From: JANSYL01 sp965229695
GTDB lineage: Bacteria; Pseudomonadota; Alphaproteobacteria; Rhodobacterales; Rhodobacteraceae
Length of the DNA stretch: 64,000 nucleotides
Direction of reading: 5' to 3'
Assembly (NCBI GenBank): GCA_965229695.1
Contig: OZ245921.1
Span: 1,798,001 to 1,862,000 of the forward strand
Numbering within the stretch: position 1 is the stretch's first letter; every line of letters starts with the position of its first letter. Made by a program: the position numbers and the translations under genes. Positions 1 to 8,943 of the stretch are shown here, piece after piece. Under the pieces are notes generated by a model, which searched no databases, was not told the DNA's origin, and saw only the letters and a list, made by a program, of their open reading frames with translations.

Positions 1-642
1 CGCGTTGCTTTCATCCGCCGCGGCAAAGGCGGCCATGGCGCGGGCCAGGCCCGTCACGCTGGTGGCGTGGTTGGGGGCCGAACAGCCATCGATGGCAAAA
101 CCGGGGCTGGGCTCCTCCGTCACATCTTCAAAGGCCGCTAGAACGGCTTGCTGCACCGGGTGGTCGATCTCCAGGTATTCGGGGCCGGTGCCCAAATGCT
201 GGCCAAGGGTCAGAAAGCCCGAATGCTTGCCGGAACAGTTGTTGTGGCGCTGATCCGGGGCGGCTTGATCCAGGATCAACGCATCGCGCGCGGGCTCGTC
301 ACTGGGCCATTGCGACCCGCAGCGCAGCGCGGTTTCGTCCAAGCCCAGATCATCCAACCAGGCCGTGACCATATCGGTATGCACATGCCCGGCGCTATGC
401 GAGGCGCAGGCCAAGGCCAGATGCGCATCGCTTAACCCATGGGCGTCCGCAGCGCCGCTTTCGACCAAAGGCAGGGCTTGGATCATCTTGCAGGAGGATC
501 GGGGCAGGATCGTTGTGGTTTCATCGCCCCAGGCCGCGACAAGCCCGGTATCGGCATGCCAAACGGCGACATGACCGCTATGCACGCTTTCACAGAAATC
601 GCCGCGCCAAATCTCGATCAACCGTTCCGCTGTGCCCGTCAT
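1..642 (-). CDS. Asparaginase (type II / Rhizobium-type family), partial at window edge
   Basis: The reverse strand reads open from an ATG at 642 to the window edge, so the C-terminus is missing. Visible landmarks are an early TTTILPRSSCKM segment (a nucleophile-type Ser-Ser-Cys-Lys), CASHSAGHVHTD, NNCSGKHSGFL, and AIDGCSAPNHA. These are the conserved blocks of the Asparaginase_II family (the Rhizobium etli type, unrelated to E. coli AnsA/AnsB). It would hydrolyse L-asparagine to aspartate and ammonia, probably in the cytoplasm because no signal peptide is visible. It is divergent from the IalB-family gene across a 163-bp gap in which I see no clear regulatory motif. Confidence 0.85.
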   Translation of the reverse strand, partial: MTGTAERLIEIWRGDFCESVHSGHVAVWHADTGLVAAWGDETTTILPRSSCKMIQALPLVESGAADAHGLSDAHLALACASHSAGHVHTDMVTAWLDDLGLDETALRCGSQWPSDEPARDALILDQAAPDQRHNNCSGKHSGFLTLGQHLGTGPEYLEIDHPVQQAVLAAFEDVTEEPSPGFAIDGCSAPNHATSVTGLARAMAAFAAADESNA

Positions 643-805
643 GCCGTTCCCTCCCGCCGTCTGGCGATTTTCCGCTACCAGGGCTTTTGCAATGGCGCGG
701 TTTCATTTACTGTTTGCGCAGGCATAATGTCTGTCGCGCGGTCCTTGGTGGCCTATAATAAGCGCACAGACCAGAGGCAGACTATGGGGCGGAGGCTCTG
801 ATAAG

Positions 806-1339
806 ATGAACAAACGGCTTGTCGCGGCGCTGGTAGGGGTCGTGTTGACGTTCACCGGCACTTTTGCCTGGGCGCAGGAAGAAGAAAGCACCAACCGGGT
901 TAATGCGGAAACCGATTGGTCGGTTTTTGTCGAAGATGATCCGACGCAATGCTGGGTGGTTTCAACGCCTAGGGAAACCGTGAACACGCGCGATGGCCGT
1001 GTTGTGTCGGTGCGGCGCGGTGAAATTCTGATGTTTGTCAGCTTCTGGCCGTCTGAGGATCGCCTGGGCGAGGTCTCGTTTACTGGCGGGTATCCGTTTG
1101 CCGATGGCTCAACCGTTTCGATGGAAATCGGCGGGTCCAGCTTTGAGCTGTTCACCGAAGGCGAGATGGCCTGGGCGGCATCGACCCAGGATGATCAGCA
1201 GATCATCACCGCGATGAAGCGCGGGGCCGAGGCTGTTTTGACCGCCCGCTCGTCACGTGGCACGCAGACCCAGGATACGTTTTCGCTGCTGGGCTTCACC
1301 GCTGCGGTAGAGGATGCCGAGGCGCGCTGTTCCGGCTAA
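806..1339 (+). CDS. Invasion-associated locus B (IalB) family periplasmic protein
   Basis: This is a 177-residue protein with a clear Sec signal peptide (MNKRLVAALVGVVLTFTG...AWA|QEEE, cleavage near residue 23). The mature part begins with a W-x-V-F segment and a Q-C-W-V motif, followed by the RRGEILMFVSFWP and GGYPFADGS-type strands of the IalB family (PF06776). A second Cys (CSG) sits at the extreme C-terminus and could form a disulfide with the first. The family was named from Bartonella but is widespread and of unknown function in free-living Rhodobacteraceae. A GGAGG lies about 11 nt before the ATG. It stands upstream of rlmN, 60 bp away, on the same strand. Confidence 0.75.
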   Translation: MNKRLVAALVGVVLTFTGTFAWAQEEESTNRVNAETDWSVFVEDDPTQCWVVSTPRETVNTRDGRVVSVRRGEILMFVSFWPSEDRLGEVSFTGGYPFADGSTVSMEIGGSSFELFTEGEMAWAASTQDDQQIITAMKRGAEAVLTARSSRGTQTQDTFSLLGFTAAVEDAEARCSG

Positions 1340-1399
1340 AGGGTTTGCGTCGGGCGTAAGCTCTCTATATGTGCCTTCAATCCTTGAAGGACACGCGCT

Positions 1400-2584
<1,185 letters not shown>

Positions 2585-2636
2585 GCCAGAGCGACGGGCC
2601 GCTGGCCGCCGCAGATTTTTCATCCGCGCAAAAGAA

Positions 2637-2664
2637 AAGACGGCCCGCCGTAGCGAACCGTCTT
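2637..2664 (-). terminator. Intrinsic terminator of the small peptide gene
   Basis: On the reverse strand AAGACGG and CCGTCTT form a perfect 7-bp stem with a 14-nt loop, followed by a T-rich tail (TTTCTTTT, plus-strand 2629-2636). It lies 22 bp after the stop of the small peptide gene and may also limit read-through from convergent rlmN. Confidence 0.75.
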
Positions 2665-2685
2665 CCCTAACTGATGTCGGCAAAC

Positions 2686-2871
2686 TTAGTTGTTTGCGGC
2701 GACGGCAGCTGCGATCAGGATGATGGCCAGGATCGGAACCAGGATGCCACCAGCCGAAGACGAGGTGTCTTCAACGATCACAACGGGCTCGATAACAGGT
2801 TCAACATAGCCACCAGCGAAAGCAGCGGTTGCAGCGACCGAAATCACAGCAGCGAGAGCGAGTTTCTTCAT
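2686..2871 (-). CDS. Small exported membrane-anchored peptide, 61 aa, unknown function
   Basis: The ATG at 2871 is preceded by GGAGG at good spacing, so I prefer it over a longer in-frame start. The peptide has three parts: a Sec signal (MKKLALAAVISVAATAAFA), a short Pro/Val/acid linker beginning GGYVEPVIEP, and a C-terminal hydrophobic stretch (GGILVPILAIILIAAAVA) long enough to span a membrane and ending in NN. I do not recognise a named family. Its own promoter, strong ribosome site and terminator suggest an independently transcribed and possibly abundant product. Either the membrane span or retention of an uncleaved signal would leave a small cell-envelope peptide. Confidence 0.7.
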   Translation of the reverse strand: MKKLALAAVISVAATAAFAGGYVEPVIEPVVIVEDTSSSAGGILVPILAIILIAAAVAANN

Positions 2872-2891
2872 AATATCCTCCAAGATACGCC

Positions 2892-2920
2892 CCTATACGC
2901 GCACTATTGCGCAAGGTCAG
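2892..2920 (-). promoter_or_regulatory. Putative sigma-70 promoter of the small peptide gene
   Basis: Reading the reverse strand, CTGACC (plus 2915-2920) and TATAGG (plus 2892-2897) are separated by 17 bp and sit about 20 bp upstream of the start codon at 2871. Each matches the sigma-70 consensus at four of six positions. The spacer contains a GCGC-AATAGT-GCGC inverted repeat that could be an operator. Confidence 0.45.
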
Positions 2921-3019
2921 GGCACCCAAGACTGTACCTCGTGAAAATCTTTAACCAGCAATGCCACCTGATTGCAATGCCGCCAAAATCGCCGCGAGGC
3001 CACGAAATGCCATTTGTCG

Positions 3020-3613
3020 TCAAATAAGCAACACTTGAGTGCCACGTTTCGCCAGCGCGTAAAGCTCGGCGATATGCTCGTTGTAAAGGCCGATGCAACC
3101 GTTCGACGACCGGCGCCCGATCTTGCGTGTGTCATGGGTGCCGTGGATGCGATAATACTGCCAGCTTAGATGCAGCGCATGGGTGCCCAAAGGGTTGTCC
3201 GGGCCGGGCCCGATGAAGTCGGGCCATTCGGGATTGCGTTCGCGCATGGCGGGGGTTGGGCTCCAGGATGGACCTTCGACCAGGCGGGTAATTTCGGTGC
3301 GTCCCAGGCGCGTCAGATCCTCGGACATGGGCACGGAGGTGGGGTAAAGCCGGTAGGTGGCTTGGTCTTCGCTCCAATAATGTAAGGCGCGCGAGGTGAT
3401 ATCGACCAAAATCGCGCCGTTGCTGGTGTCGTTGAAATAGGGGCGCCAATCCAGGGTGCGGAAGCTGGAAATGTTGCGGCGCACACCGGCGGAAATGTCA
3501 TCTTCGATTTCGACGCTGCCGGGGGTTTGCGCCAGGGCGGGCGCGGCCAAACCGCTGGCGGCCGTGCTTAAAAAAACGCGCCGGGAAACCCGGCCCTTTG
3601 GGGAGGTGCTCAT
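3020..3613 (-). CDS. L,D-transpeptidase (YkuD domain), Tat-exported
   Basis: A 197-residue protein with a twin-arginine signal (SRRVFLSTAASG, then LAAPALAQ) and a YkuD catalytic domain. The active-site region is HGTHDTRKIGRRSSNGCIGL, giving the His...Ser-x-Gly-Cys arrangement with Cys as nucleophile. Such enzymes form 3-3 cross-links in peptidoglycan or attach proteins to it in the periplasm. An unusual point is Tat rather than Sec export. A second, shorter L,D-transpeptidase lies 0.7 kb away on the same strand with a CAP-domain lipoprotein gene between them on the other strand, giving a local cluster of envelope enzymes. Confidence 0.88.
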   Translation of the reverse strand: MSTSPKGRVSRRVFLSTAASGLAAPALAQTPGSVEIEDDISAGVRRNISSFRTLDWRPYFNDTSNGAILVDITSRALHYWSEDQATYRLYPTSVPMSEDLTRLGRTEITRLVEGPSWSPTPAMRERNPEWPDFIGPGPDNPLGTHALHLSWQYYRIHGTHDTRKIGRRSSNGCIGLYNEHIAELYALAKRGTQVLLI

Positions 3614-3785
3614 CTCTCTGCCTCATCTTCATTCGGGCGGTGACCGCCTCTTCGACATGGACCCTAGCACAGGCGCGCCGGATTCTCAGCGTTTCTGAGT
3701 CGAAACGGCAACGGCTGTGGTGCAACTGCCGCAGCGCTTTGCCGCATGGGTTGTAAAGGATTTTGCAACAGTTTTTCCTTAATTC

Positions 3786-4343
3786 ATGAAACCCATGCTG
3801 CATCTTCGTCGAATGATCCTGGCAGGTTTTTGCCTAGCCCTGGCCGCCTGCGTGCCCGCCGCCCCGCAATTGGGGCCGGATGGGCAGCCTTTGCCGGTGC
3901 TTTATCGAATCAATCCTGATGACACGGCCAGCATTCAGTTTCGGATGCTCGACAGCGTGAATGCCCTGCGCGGCGCGGCGGGCGCGCCCGAATTGGCCCT
4001 GAATGCGGAGCTGAACGCGGCGGCCGCCACCCATTCGCGCGATATGGCGCTGCAAAACCGGCCTTGGCATTTTGGTTCGGACGGATCGTCGCCCATCGAC
4101 CGGGCGCAGCGCGCGGGCTATGCGGGGACGGTTCTGGGCGAAAACATCTCGGAAACCTACGAATCTGAGGTTGAGACCATCGCCGCCTGGATGCAGCAGC
4201 CCGATACACGCGATGTCATCACCGACCCCACCGCCCGCGATTTGGGCGTGGCGTTTTTTCAGGAAGAAAACGGCAAGATTTGGTGGACCTTGGTTACCGG
4301 GGATGGCGGCGTTGCTGGCCCCGCAAATGCACCGACCCGCTAA
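3786..4343 (+). CDS. CAP-domain (SCP/PR1-like) lipoprotein
   Basis: A 185-residue protein with a lipoprotein signal peptide whose lipobox LAAC places the modified Cys at residue 22. Residues of about 50-175 form a CAP domain: MLDSVNALRGAAGAPEL, AAATHSRDMA, WHFGSDG, and GENISE are the usual blocks. Bacterial CAP proteins are extracytoplasmic and poorly understood; roles in wall or lipid binding have been suggested. It is convergent with the L,D-transpeptidase downstream (3 bp gap) and divergent from the other one upstream, so a cell-wall role is a reasonable inference but not shown by the sequence. Confidence 0.82.
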   Translation: MKPMLHLRRMILAGFCLALAACVPAAPQLGPDGQPLPVLYRINPDDTASIQFRMLDSVNALRGAAGAPELALNAELNAAAATHSRDMALQNRPWHFGSDGSSPIDRAQRAGYAGTVLGENISETYESEVETIAAWMQQPDTRDVITDPTARDLGVAFFQEENGKIWWTLVTGDGGVAGPANAPTR

Positions 4344-4346
4344 CGC

Positions 4347-4835
4347 CTAGGCGTGCAGGATGATTGGCGTACCGATTGCCACCATCGCATAAAGCTGTCG
4401 CATGTCGCGGTTGGGCAGGGCGATGCATCCCACCGTCCAATCGTCACGCCCACGGAACGGTCGGGTGGTGCCGTGGATGAAGATATCGCCACCGGGATCG
4501 ACACCGCGCGCGCGGGCCTGGGCGATATCCGCCTCATTCGGGTAGCTGATGCCGAGCGACAGGTAGAATTCGCTTTCCGGGTTCCGGCGGTCGATGAAAT
4601 ATTCACCCTCGGGCGTGCGGCCATCGCCAAACTGGGTTTTGTGGCCGGTCGGGGCAAAGCCCAGTTCCATGTCATAGGCTTCCAGCAGTTCGGAATGATG
4701 AAACGCGGCTAGCAGGCGCTGGCTTTTGTAAACCTCCAGCCGGGTCACCTCGGGGCCGGAATAGCTTGCAAAGCGCGAACAGCCCGCCACGGCGGCGGCG
4801 GAGCCCATCAGGGCAAGTGCGTTTCGGCGGTTCAT
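4347..4835 (-). CDS. L,D-transpeptidase (YkuD domain), lipoprotein
   Basis: I start at ATG 4835, which has GGAG nine bases upstream; a longer TTG start at 4850 is possible. The signal ends in the lipobox VAGC, so the protein should be membrane-anchored by lipid. The catalytic segment is IFIHGTTRPFRGRDDWTVGC, with His and Cys spaced as in YkuD enzymes, and GDGRTPEGEYFIDRRNP is the usual upstream block. It resembles the short YafK/YkuD type of about 160 residues. It probably modifies peptidoglycan cross-links in the periplasm, together with the Tat-exported paralogue at 3020-3613. Confidence 0.86.
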   Translation of the reverse strand: MNRRNALALMGSAAAVAGCSRFASYSGPEVTRLEVYKSQRLLAAFHHSELLEAYDMELGFAPTGHKTQFGDGRTPEGEYFIDRRNPESEFYLSLGISYPNEADIAQARARGVDPGGDIFIHGTTRPFRGRDDWTVGCIALPNRDMRQLYAMVAIGTPIILHA

Positions 4836-4895
4836 GGCCAACTGCTCCAAATCCTTTTGCGCGCTCCTACCCCAGATCGGGTCAGGCGCGAAGCC

Positions 4896-5762
4896 TCAAT
4901 CCTTTTTCTCGGCGGCAAACAGCGCATTTAGACCGCTGCGGTAATCGGGATAGCGCAGTTTGATGCCCAGTTCTTCTTTCATACGCTGGTTATCAACCCG
5001 TTTGCTTTCAGCGTAAAAGCTGCGCGCCATCGGCGTCATCTCGGCCTTTTCAAACGGGATGGCGGGGGGGATGGGTGCGCCCAGAAGCTTGGCAGCATAG
5101 CCGATCACATCCTGCGGCGGCGCCGGATCGTCATCGGAGACATTATAGATCGCGCCGGGATTGGGCGTGCGCATGGAGGCCAAAAGGGTCTGCGCGATAT
5201 CCTCCACATGGATGCGGCCGAAGACCTGCCCCTCTTTGATGATCCGTCGCGCGGTGCCCCGGCGCACCTTTTCAAACGGGCCGCGCCCTGGCCCATAAAT
5301 GCCCGGCAGGCGGAAGATATGCAGCGGCAATCCATGATCCTGCGCAAGGGCCTGCCACTCACCCTCGGTCGCCACGCGGGCCGCACCGCGTTTGGTGGAG
5401 GGTTTGGCGGGCGTGGTTTCATCGACCCAGCCACCCTGATGATCGCCATAAACGCCCGTGGTGCTGAGATAGCCGACCCAAGTGAAGTTGGGCGCCAGAT
5501 CGGCAAAGACATCCCGCAATTCTGCCAAGACCGGATCACGACCTTGATCCGGCCCGGCGGAGAGCAAGACGTGGGTGGCCTGTTCTAAATCAGCGCGCAT
5601 ATCATCTCCGGGGAAGAGGCGCGGGATAACGCCCATCGCTTCCAGCGCGGCGGCCTTGTCGGTGCTGCGGGTGGTGCCGATGATTGTGCCCTCGGCAAAG
5701 GGCCGCATTTCTTCGACCAAAGCTTTGGAGGTGAAGCCCATGCCAAAGATCACAAGTTTCAT
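4896..5762 (-). CDS. NAD(P)-dependent epimerase/SDR-family protein (YeeZ-like)
   Basis: A 288-residue atypical short-chain dehydrogenase. The N-terminus MKLVIFGMGFTSKAL carries the Gly-rich nucleotide loop, and VGYLSTTGVYGDHQGGWVDE is the usual S-T-x-VYG block of YeeZ-type proteins. FRLPGIYGPGR and HVEDIAQ follow. The substrate is unknown. The start overlaps the queG stop by 4 nt (ATGA), so it is the third gene of a GST-queG-SDR operon and is probably translationally coupled to queG. Nothing in the sequence ties it to queuosine synthesis. Confidence 0.8.
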   Translation of the reverse strand: MKLVIFGMGFTSKALVEEMRPFAEGTIIGTTRSTDKAAALEAMGVIPRLFPGDDMRADLEQATHVLLSAGPDQGRDPVLAELRDVFADLAPNFTWVGYLSTTGVYGDHQGGWVDETTPAKPSTKRGAARVATEGEWQALAQDHGLPLHIFRLPGIYGPGRGPFEKVRRGTARRIIKEGQVFGRIHVEDIAQTLLASMRTPNPGAIYNVSDDDPAPPQDVIGYAAKLLGAPIPPAIPFEKAEMTPMARSFYAESKRVDNQRMKEELGIKLRYPDYRSGLNALFAAEKKD

Positions 5763-6844
5763 GTCAATCGCTCCACCGCCCAGCGCGCCGCATCGGCCAC
5801 GGTTTCATCAGGGTCATTTAGCAAGGCTTGCGCCGCTGGTTTCAATCGAGCCGTGCCACTGTTGCCAATGGCATAAAGAACGTTGCGCACAAAGCGATCC
5901 CGCCCGATGCGCTTGATGGGCGAGCCCGAGAAAAGCGCGCGAAAGGCGGCGTCATCCAGGGCCGCCAGCGCGGCCAGGTCGGGGCTTTGTAGCTCGGGCC
6001 GGGCGGCATAGCGCATCTCACTCGCGGATTGGGCGAACTTGTTCCAGGGGCAGACGGCTAGGCAATCGTCGCAGCCGTAAATGCGGTTGCCCAGTTTGGG
6101 GCGCAGCTCGGGGTCGACCGGGCCTTTGTGCTCGATGGTCAGGTAAGAGATGCAGCGCCGGGCATCCAGTTGGAACGGGGCCGGGAACGCGTCGGTTGGG
6201 CAGATATCCAGGCAGGCGGTGCAGGTGCCGCAGTTTTCCGTGGTAGGCGGGTCGGGCTCGAGCGGGATGGTGGTGAAAATCGCGCCGAGGAAGAACCAAT
6301 TGCCCAGGTCGCGGCTGAGCAGATTGGTGTGTTTGCCCTGCCAGCCCAGCCCAGCAGCAGCGGCCAGAGGCTTTTCCATGACGGGCGCTGTATCAACAAA
6401 GACCTTGATTTCTGGGGCGACGGAAAACGCGCGTTTTCCGTGCCGTAAATCGTGCGATTTACGGGCGCTTTGGGTGGCGGTTTCCAGCAGCCAGCGCCCA
6501 ACGCGTTTGAGGCGCTTTTTCACCACGTCATGGTAATCGCGGTTTTGCGCATAGACGCTGATCGTGGCCCGGTCGCGCCGTTCTAGCGCTTCAAGCGGGT
6601 CGGCTTTGGGTGTGTAGAGATCGGCGAGCATGATGACCGAGCGCGCTTCGGGCCAGAGCGCTGTGGGGTCACCACGCCAGCCCATACGCTCACCCATCCA
6701 GGCCATTTGGCCGTGGCGTTCTTGGTCAACGAAATCCGCCAAACGATCTGCGATTTCGGGCACGGCATCGGGCCGACACACACCCATCTTGGCGAACCCG
6801 GCGGCCTGCGCTTCGCCCCACAGGGCAGATTTGAGATCGGTCAA
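5759..6844 (-). CDS. queG: Epoxyqueuosine reductase QueG
   Basis: QueG catalyses the last step of queuosine tRNA modification, reducing epoxyqueuosine at the wobble position, using cobalamin and two [4Fe-4S] clusters. The ferredoxin-like Cys clusters CGTCTACLDICPTDAF and CDDCLAVCPWNKF are present, and a HEAT-like tail follows. I choose a TTG start at 6844, which overlaps the GST stop by 4 nt and gives 361 residues, the normal length. The open frame continues upstream to 6970, but that part overlaps GST coding sequence and is not QueG-like. Confidence 0.93.
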   Translation of the reverse strand: MTDLKSALWGEAQAAGFAKMGVCRPDAVPEIADRLADFVDQERHGQMAWMGERMGWRGDPTALWPEARSVIMLADLYTPKADPLEALERRDRATISVYAQNRDYHDVVKKRLKRVGRWLLETATQSARKSHDLRHGKRAFSVAPEIKVFVDTAPVMEKPLAAAAGLGWQGKHTNLLSRDLGNWFFLGAIFTTIPLEPDPPTTENCGTCTACLDICPTDAFPAPFQLDARRCISYLTIEHKGPVDPELRPKLGNRIYGCDDCLAVCPWNKFAQSASEMRYAARPELQSPDLAALAALDDAAFRALFSGSPIKRIGRDRFVRNVLYAIGNSGTARLKPAAQALLNDPDETVADAARWAVERLT

Positions 6845-7506
6845 AAATCCAGATTCGCGTAATGCGGCGGTTGCAGGAAGCCCGGGATCTGATCCGCCAG
6901 AATCGACCGGAAGGCGGGGCGCGATTTTATCTTTGCGTACCAATCCTTCACGATCTCCGACCGGTTCCAATCCACATCCGATATATAGTCCAAACAGCTC
7001 AGATGCGCAGCCGCCGTGAAATCGGCCAGGGTCAGACGATCGCCCGCCAGCCAGCGGCGATGATCCAAGAGCCAGGTCATGTAATCCATGTGGTATTTGA
7101 TCCGCGCCGCGCCGGTTTTCACCGCGCGACCATCGGGATAGCCGCCGCGCATGATCTTTTTGTTCACGCGTTCATAGACCAGATTGGCCGTCACCTCGGC
7201 ATGGAACTTGTCATCGAACCAGCCGACCAGGCGGCGCACCTCGGCCCGGCCTTTGGGGTCTGAGGGCAGAAGCGGCGGTTCGGGGGCGGTTTCTTCCAGG
7301 TATTCGCAGATCGCGTTCGATTCGCTCAGCATCATGCCGTCGATTTTCAGGATCGGCACCTGACCGGCCGGATTGCGGCGCAGAAACTCGGTGGTCGGTT
7401 CCCAGTATTTTTCATCGACCAGCTCAACGTCGATTTTCTTTTCCGCCAGCACCAGCCGCACCTTTCGGCAGAAAGGGGACAGGGCAAAGTGGTAAAGGCG
7501 ATTCAT
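6841..7506 (-). CDS. Glutathione S-transferase family protein
   Basis: A 221-residue cytosolic GST. The N-terminal thioredoxin-like domain begins MNRLYHFALSPFCRKVRLVL, with a Ser/Cys pair near residues 9-12 as potential catalytic residues. PAGQVPIL and LSESNAICEYLEE are the cis-Pro and Glu-Ser glutathione-binding motifs. The helical C-terminal half contains DFTAAAHLSCLDYI. It is the first gene of the GST-queG-SDR operon. The substrate cannot be told from sequence. Confidence 0.9.
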   Translation of the reverse strand: MNRLYHFALSPFCRKVRLVLAEKKIDVELVDEKYWEPTTEFLRRNPAGQVPILKIDGMMLSESNAICEYLEETAPEPPLLPSDPKGRAEVRRLVGWFDDKFHAEVTANLVYERVNKKIMRGGYPDGRAVKTGAARIKYHMDYMTWLLDHRRWLAGDRLTLADFTAAAHLSCLDYISDVDWNRSEIVKDWYAKIKSRPAFRSILADQIPGFLQPPHYANLDF

Positions 7507-7563
7507 GCTCGGGACTCAAATAAATTGTGTTTGCCCCGTCATGGCGCAATTTGGGCCTAGATT

Positions 7564-8289
7564 TCAATTCACAAAGCACGCGTCGCGGCCATCCGCGCGG
7601 ATCGTTGCTGCGCCATCGGCGATGGCCCCCGCCCGGCGCGAGACCCAATCAGAGGGTTGCCCGGCGGATCGATCCTGCGGTGCGGGCAGCACTGCGGCCA
7701 AAAGAGAGGCTTGGCGCAGGGTCAGATCGGCGGCGGAAACCCCGAAATGATGCTGGGCCGCGGCCTCGGCCCCAAAGACGCCTTCGTCAAACTCGGCAAC
7801 GTTGAGATAGACCTCCAACACCCGGCGTTTGGGCCAGATCACCTCCATGATCGGGGTGATCGCGGCCTCCAGCGCTTTGCGCAGCCAGGACCGGCCATGC
7901 CAGAGGAACGCGTTTTTCACGGTTTGCTGGCTGATGGTGGAGGCGCCGCGCGATCCGCCAGCCTCGATCACCTCGCGGATGGCGGCCATGTCGAAGCCCC
8001 AATGCAGGCAGAAATTCGCATCCTCTGCGGCCACGGCGGCACGTTGGAGATGGGGCGAGATTTCCTCGATCGGCACCCAATCGCGCTCGACCCCGCCCAG
8101 GCGGCGGGCTTCGGACAGGATGTAAGGCGTGGTTGGAACGGGCAGGATCGCATAAAGCATAACCCAGGCGACAACGCCTAAGAACGCCACCGCCAGGCCA
8201 CGCCAAAGCCACCGCCGCAGGCGCGCCCAGGCCCGTGCCAAGGCTGACGGCTGTTTCGCCGATGTTCGCTTTGCTGCTCTCTTCGCCAC
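7564..8289 (-). CDS. mtgA: Monofunctional peptidoglycan glycosyltransferase MtgA
   Basis: A GT51-family enzyme that polymerises lipid II into glycan strands in the periplasm. The preferred GTG start at 8289 follows a GAGGACAAGG sequence; an in-frame GTG at 8349 would add 20 residues. A short basic cytoplasmic tail precedes one membrane helix (GLAVAFLGVVAWVMLYAI). Catalytic blocks are AAVAAEDANF (with the acid Glu), GASTISQQTVKNAFL and KRRVLEVYLNVAEF. There is no transpeptidase domain, which fits the monofunctional class of about 230-240 residues. Confidence 0.92.
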   Translation of the reverse strand: MAKRAAKRTSAKQPSALARAWARLRRWLWRGLAVAFLGVVAWVMLYAILPVPTTPYILSEARRLGGVERDWVPIEEISPHLQRAAVAAEDANFCLHWGFDMAAIREVIEAGGSRGASTISQQTVKNAFLWHGRSWLRKALEAAITPIMEVIWPKRRVLEVYLNVAEFDEGVFGAEAAAQHHFGVSAADLTLRQASLLAAVLPAPQDRSAGQPSDWVSRRAGAIADGAATIRADGRDACFVN

Positions 8290-8364
8290 CCTTGTCCTCG
8301 GGTCATTTGGTCGATGCGCGATTGTAAGGTGGCGCGCGGCGGAACACAAAGCCGCCGCGCGCGG

Positions 8365-8940
8365 TCAGAGGTTTTTCACCCCACCAACGACCAAATCGGT
8401 GACGAGATCGGCAAAGCGGTCGCGGCTGATGCCCTTGCTGGGGCGATCCCAGATATAAAACCAGTTCAACATGCCATAGACGCTCATGGTCACGGCATGA
8501 GGTTCGGTTGCGACGCCCAGCGCGGCCAGGTTCTGGCCCATGCGGGTCACCAAGCGGCGCTGAAACGCAACCAGCGGGGCTTGCAGTTCACCGGGCAAGG
8601 TCGAAAGCGCGTCGAGTTGCAGCTTATGTTCGGCATCCGCATCGCGGTATTCGGACAGGATGGTTTTGACCAAGGCGCGCAAATCACCTTCGGCATCACC
8701 GGTGATGGGCACGGCATCGACGGCGGCCACCAGATCGCCCAGATGGTCATTGAGAATGTCGAACAGCAGTGCCTCTTTGCTGTCGTAATAGTGGTAAATC
8801 AGCGCTTTTGAGACACCGCAGGCCTTGGCGACCGACGCCATGGAGGCGCGGTCGAACCCGTGTTCGGCAAAATGCTTGGCGGCGCCTTTGCGCAAGGCGT
8901 GGCGCTTTTCTTCGTGGTTGCGGGCCAGGCCACGGGGCAT
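8365..8940 (-). CDS. TetR-family regulator of the phenylacetate genes (PaaR-like)
   Basis: A 191-residue TetR repressor. The N-terminal helix-turn-helix is FDRASMASVAKACGVSKALI followed by YHYYDSKEAL, and the C-terminal half is a variable ligand-binding domain. It lies 3 nt after the paaK stop as the last gene of paaI-paaK-tetR, so it probably controls its own operon in response to phenylacetyl-CoA. The palindrome GACCGAACGGTC at 10724-10735, upstream of paaI, is the likely operator. The assignment to PaaR rests on context and on the operator type. Confidence 0.82.
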   Translation of the reverse strand: MPRGLARNHEEKRHALRKGAAKHFAEHGFDRASMASVAKACGVSKALIYHYYDSKEALLFDILNDHLGDLVAAVDAVPITGDAEGDLRALVKTILSEYRDADAEHKLQLDALSTLPGELQAPLVAFQRRLVTRMGQNLAALGVATEPHAVTMSVYGMLNWFYIWDRPSKGISRDRFADLVTDLVVGGVKNL

Positions 8941-8943
8941 GGC

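Noticed and set aside
6845..6970. Longer N-terminus for queG
   Set aside because: This part overlaps the GST coding region and does not resemble QueG; the TTG overlapping the GST stop gives the normal length.
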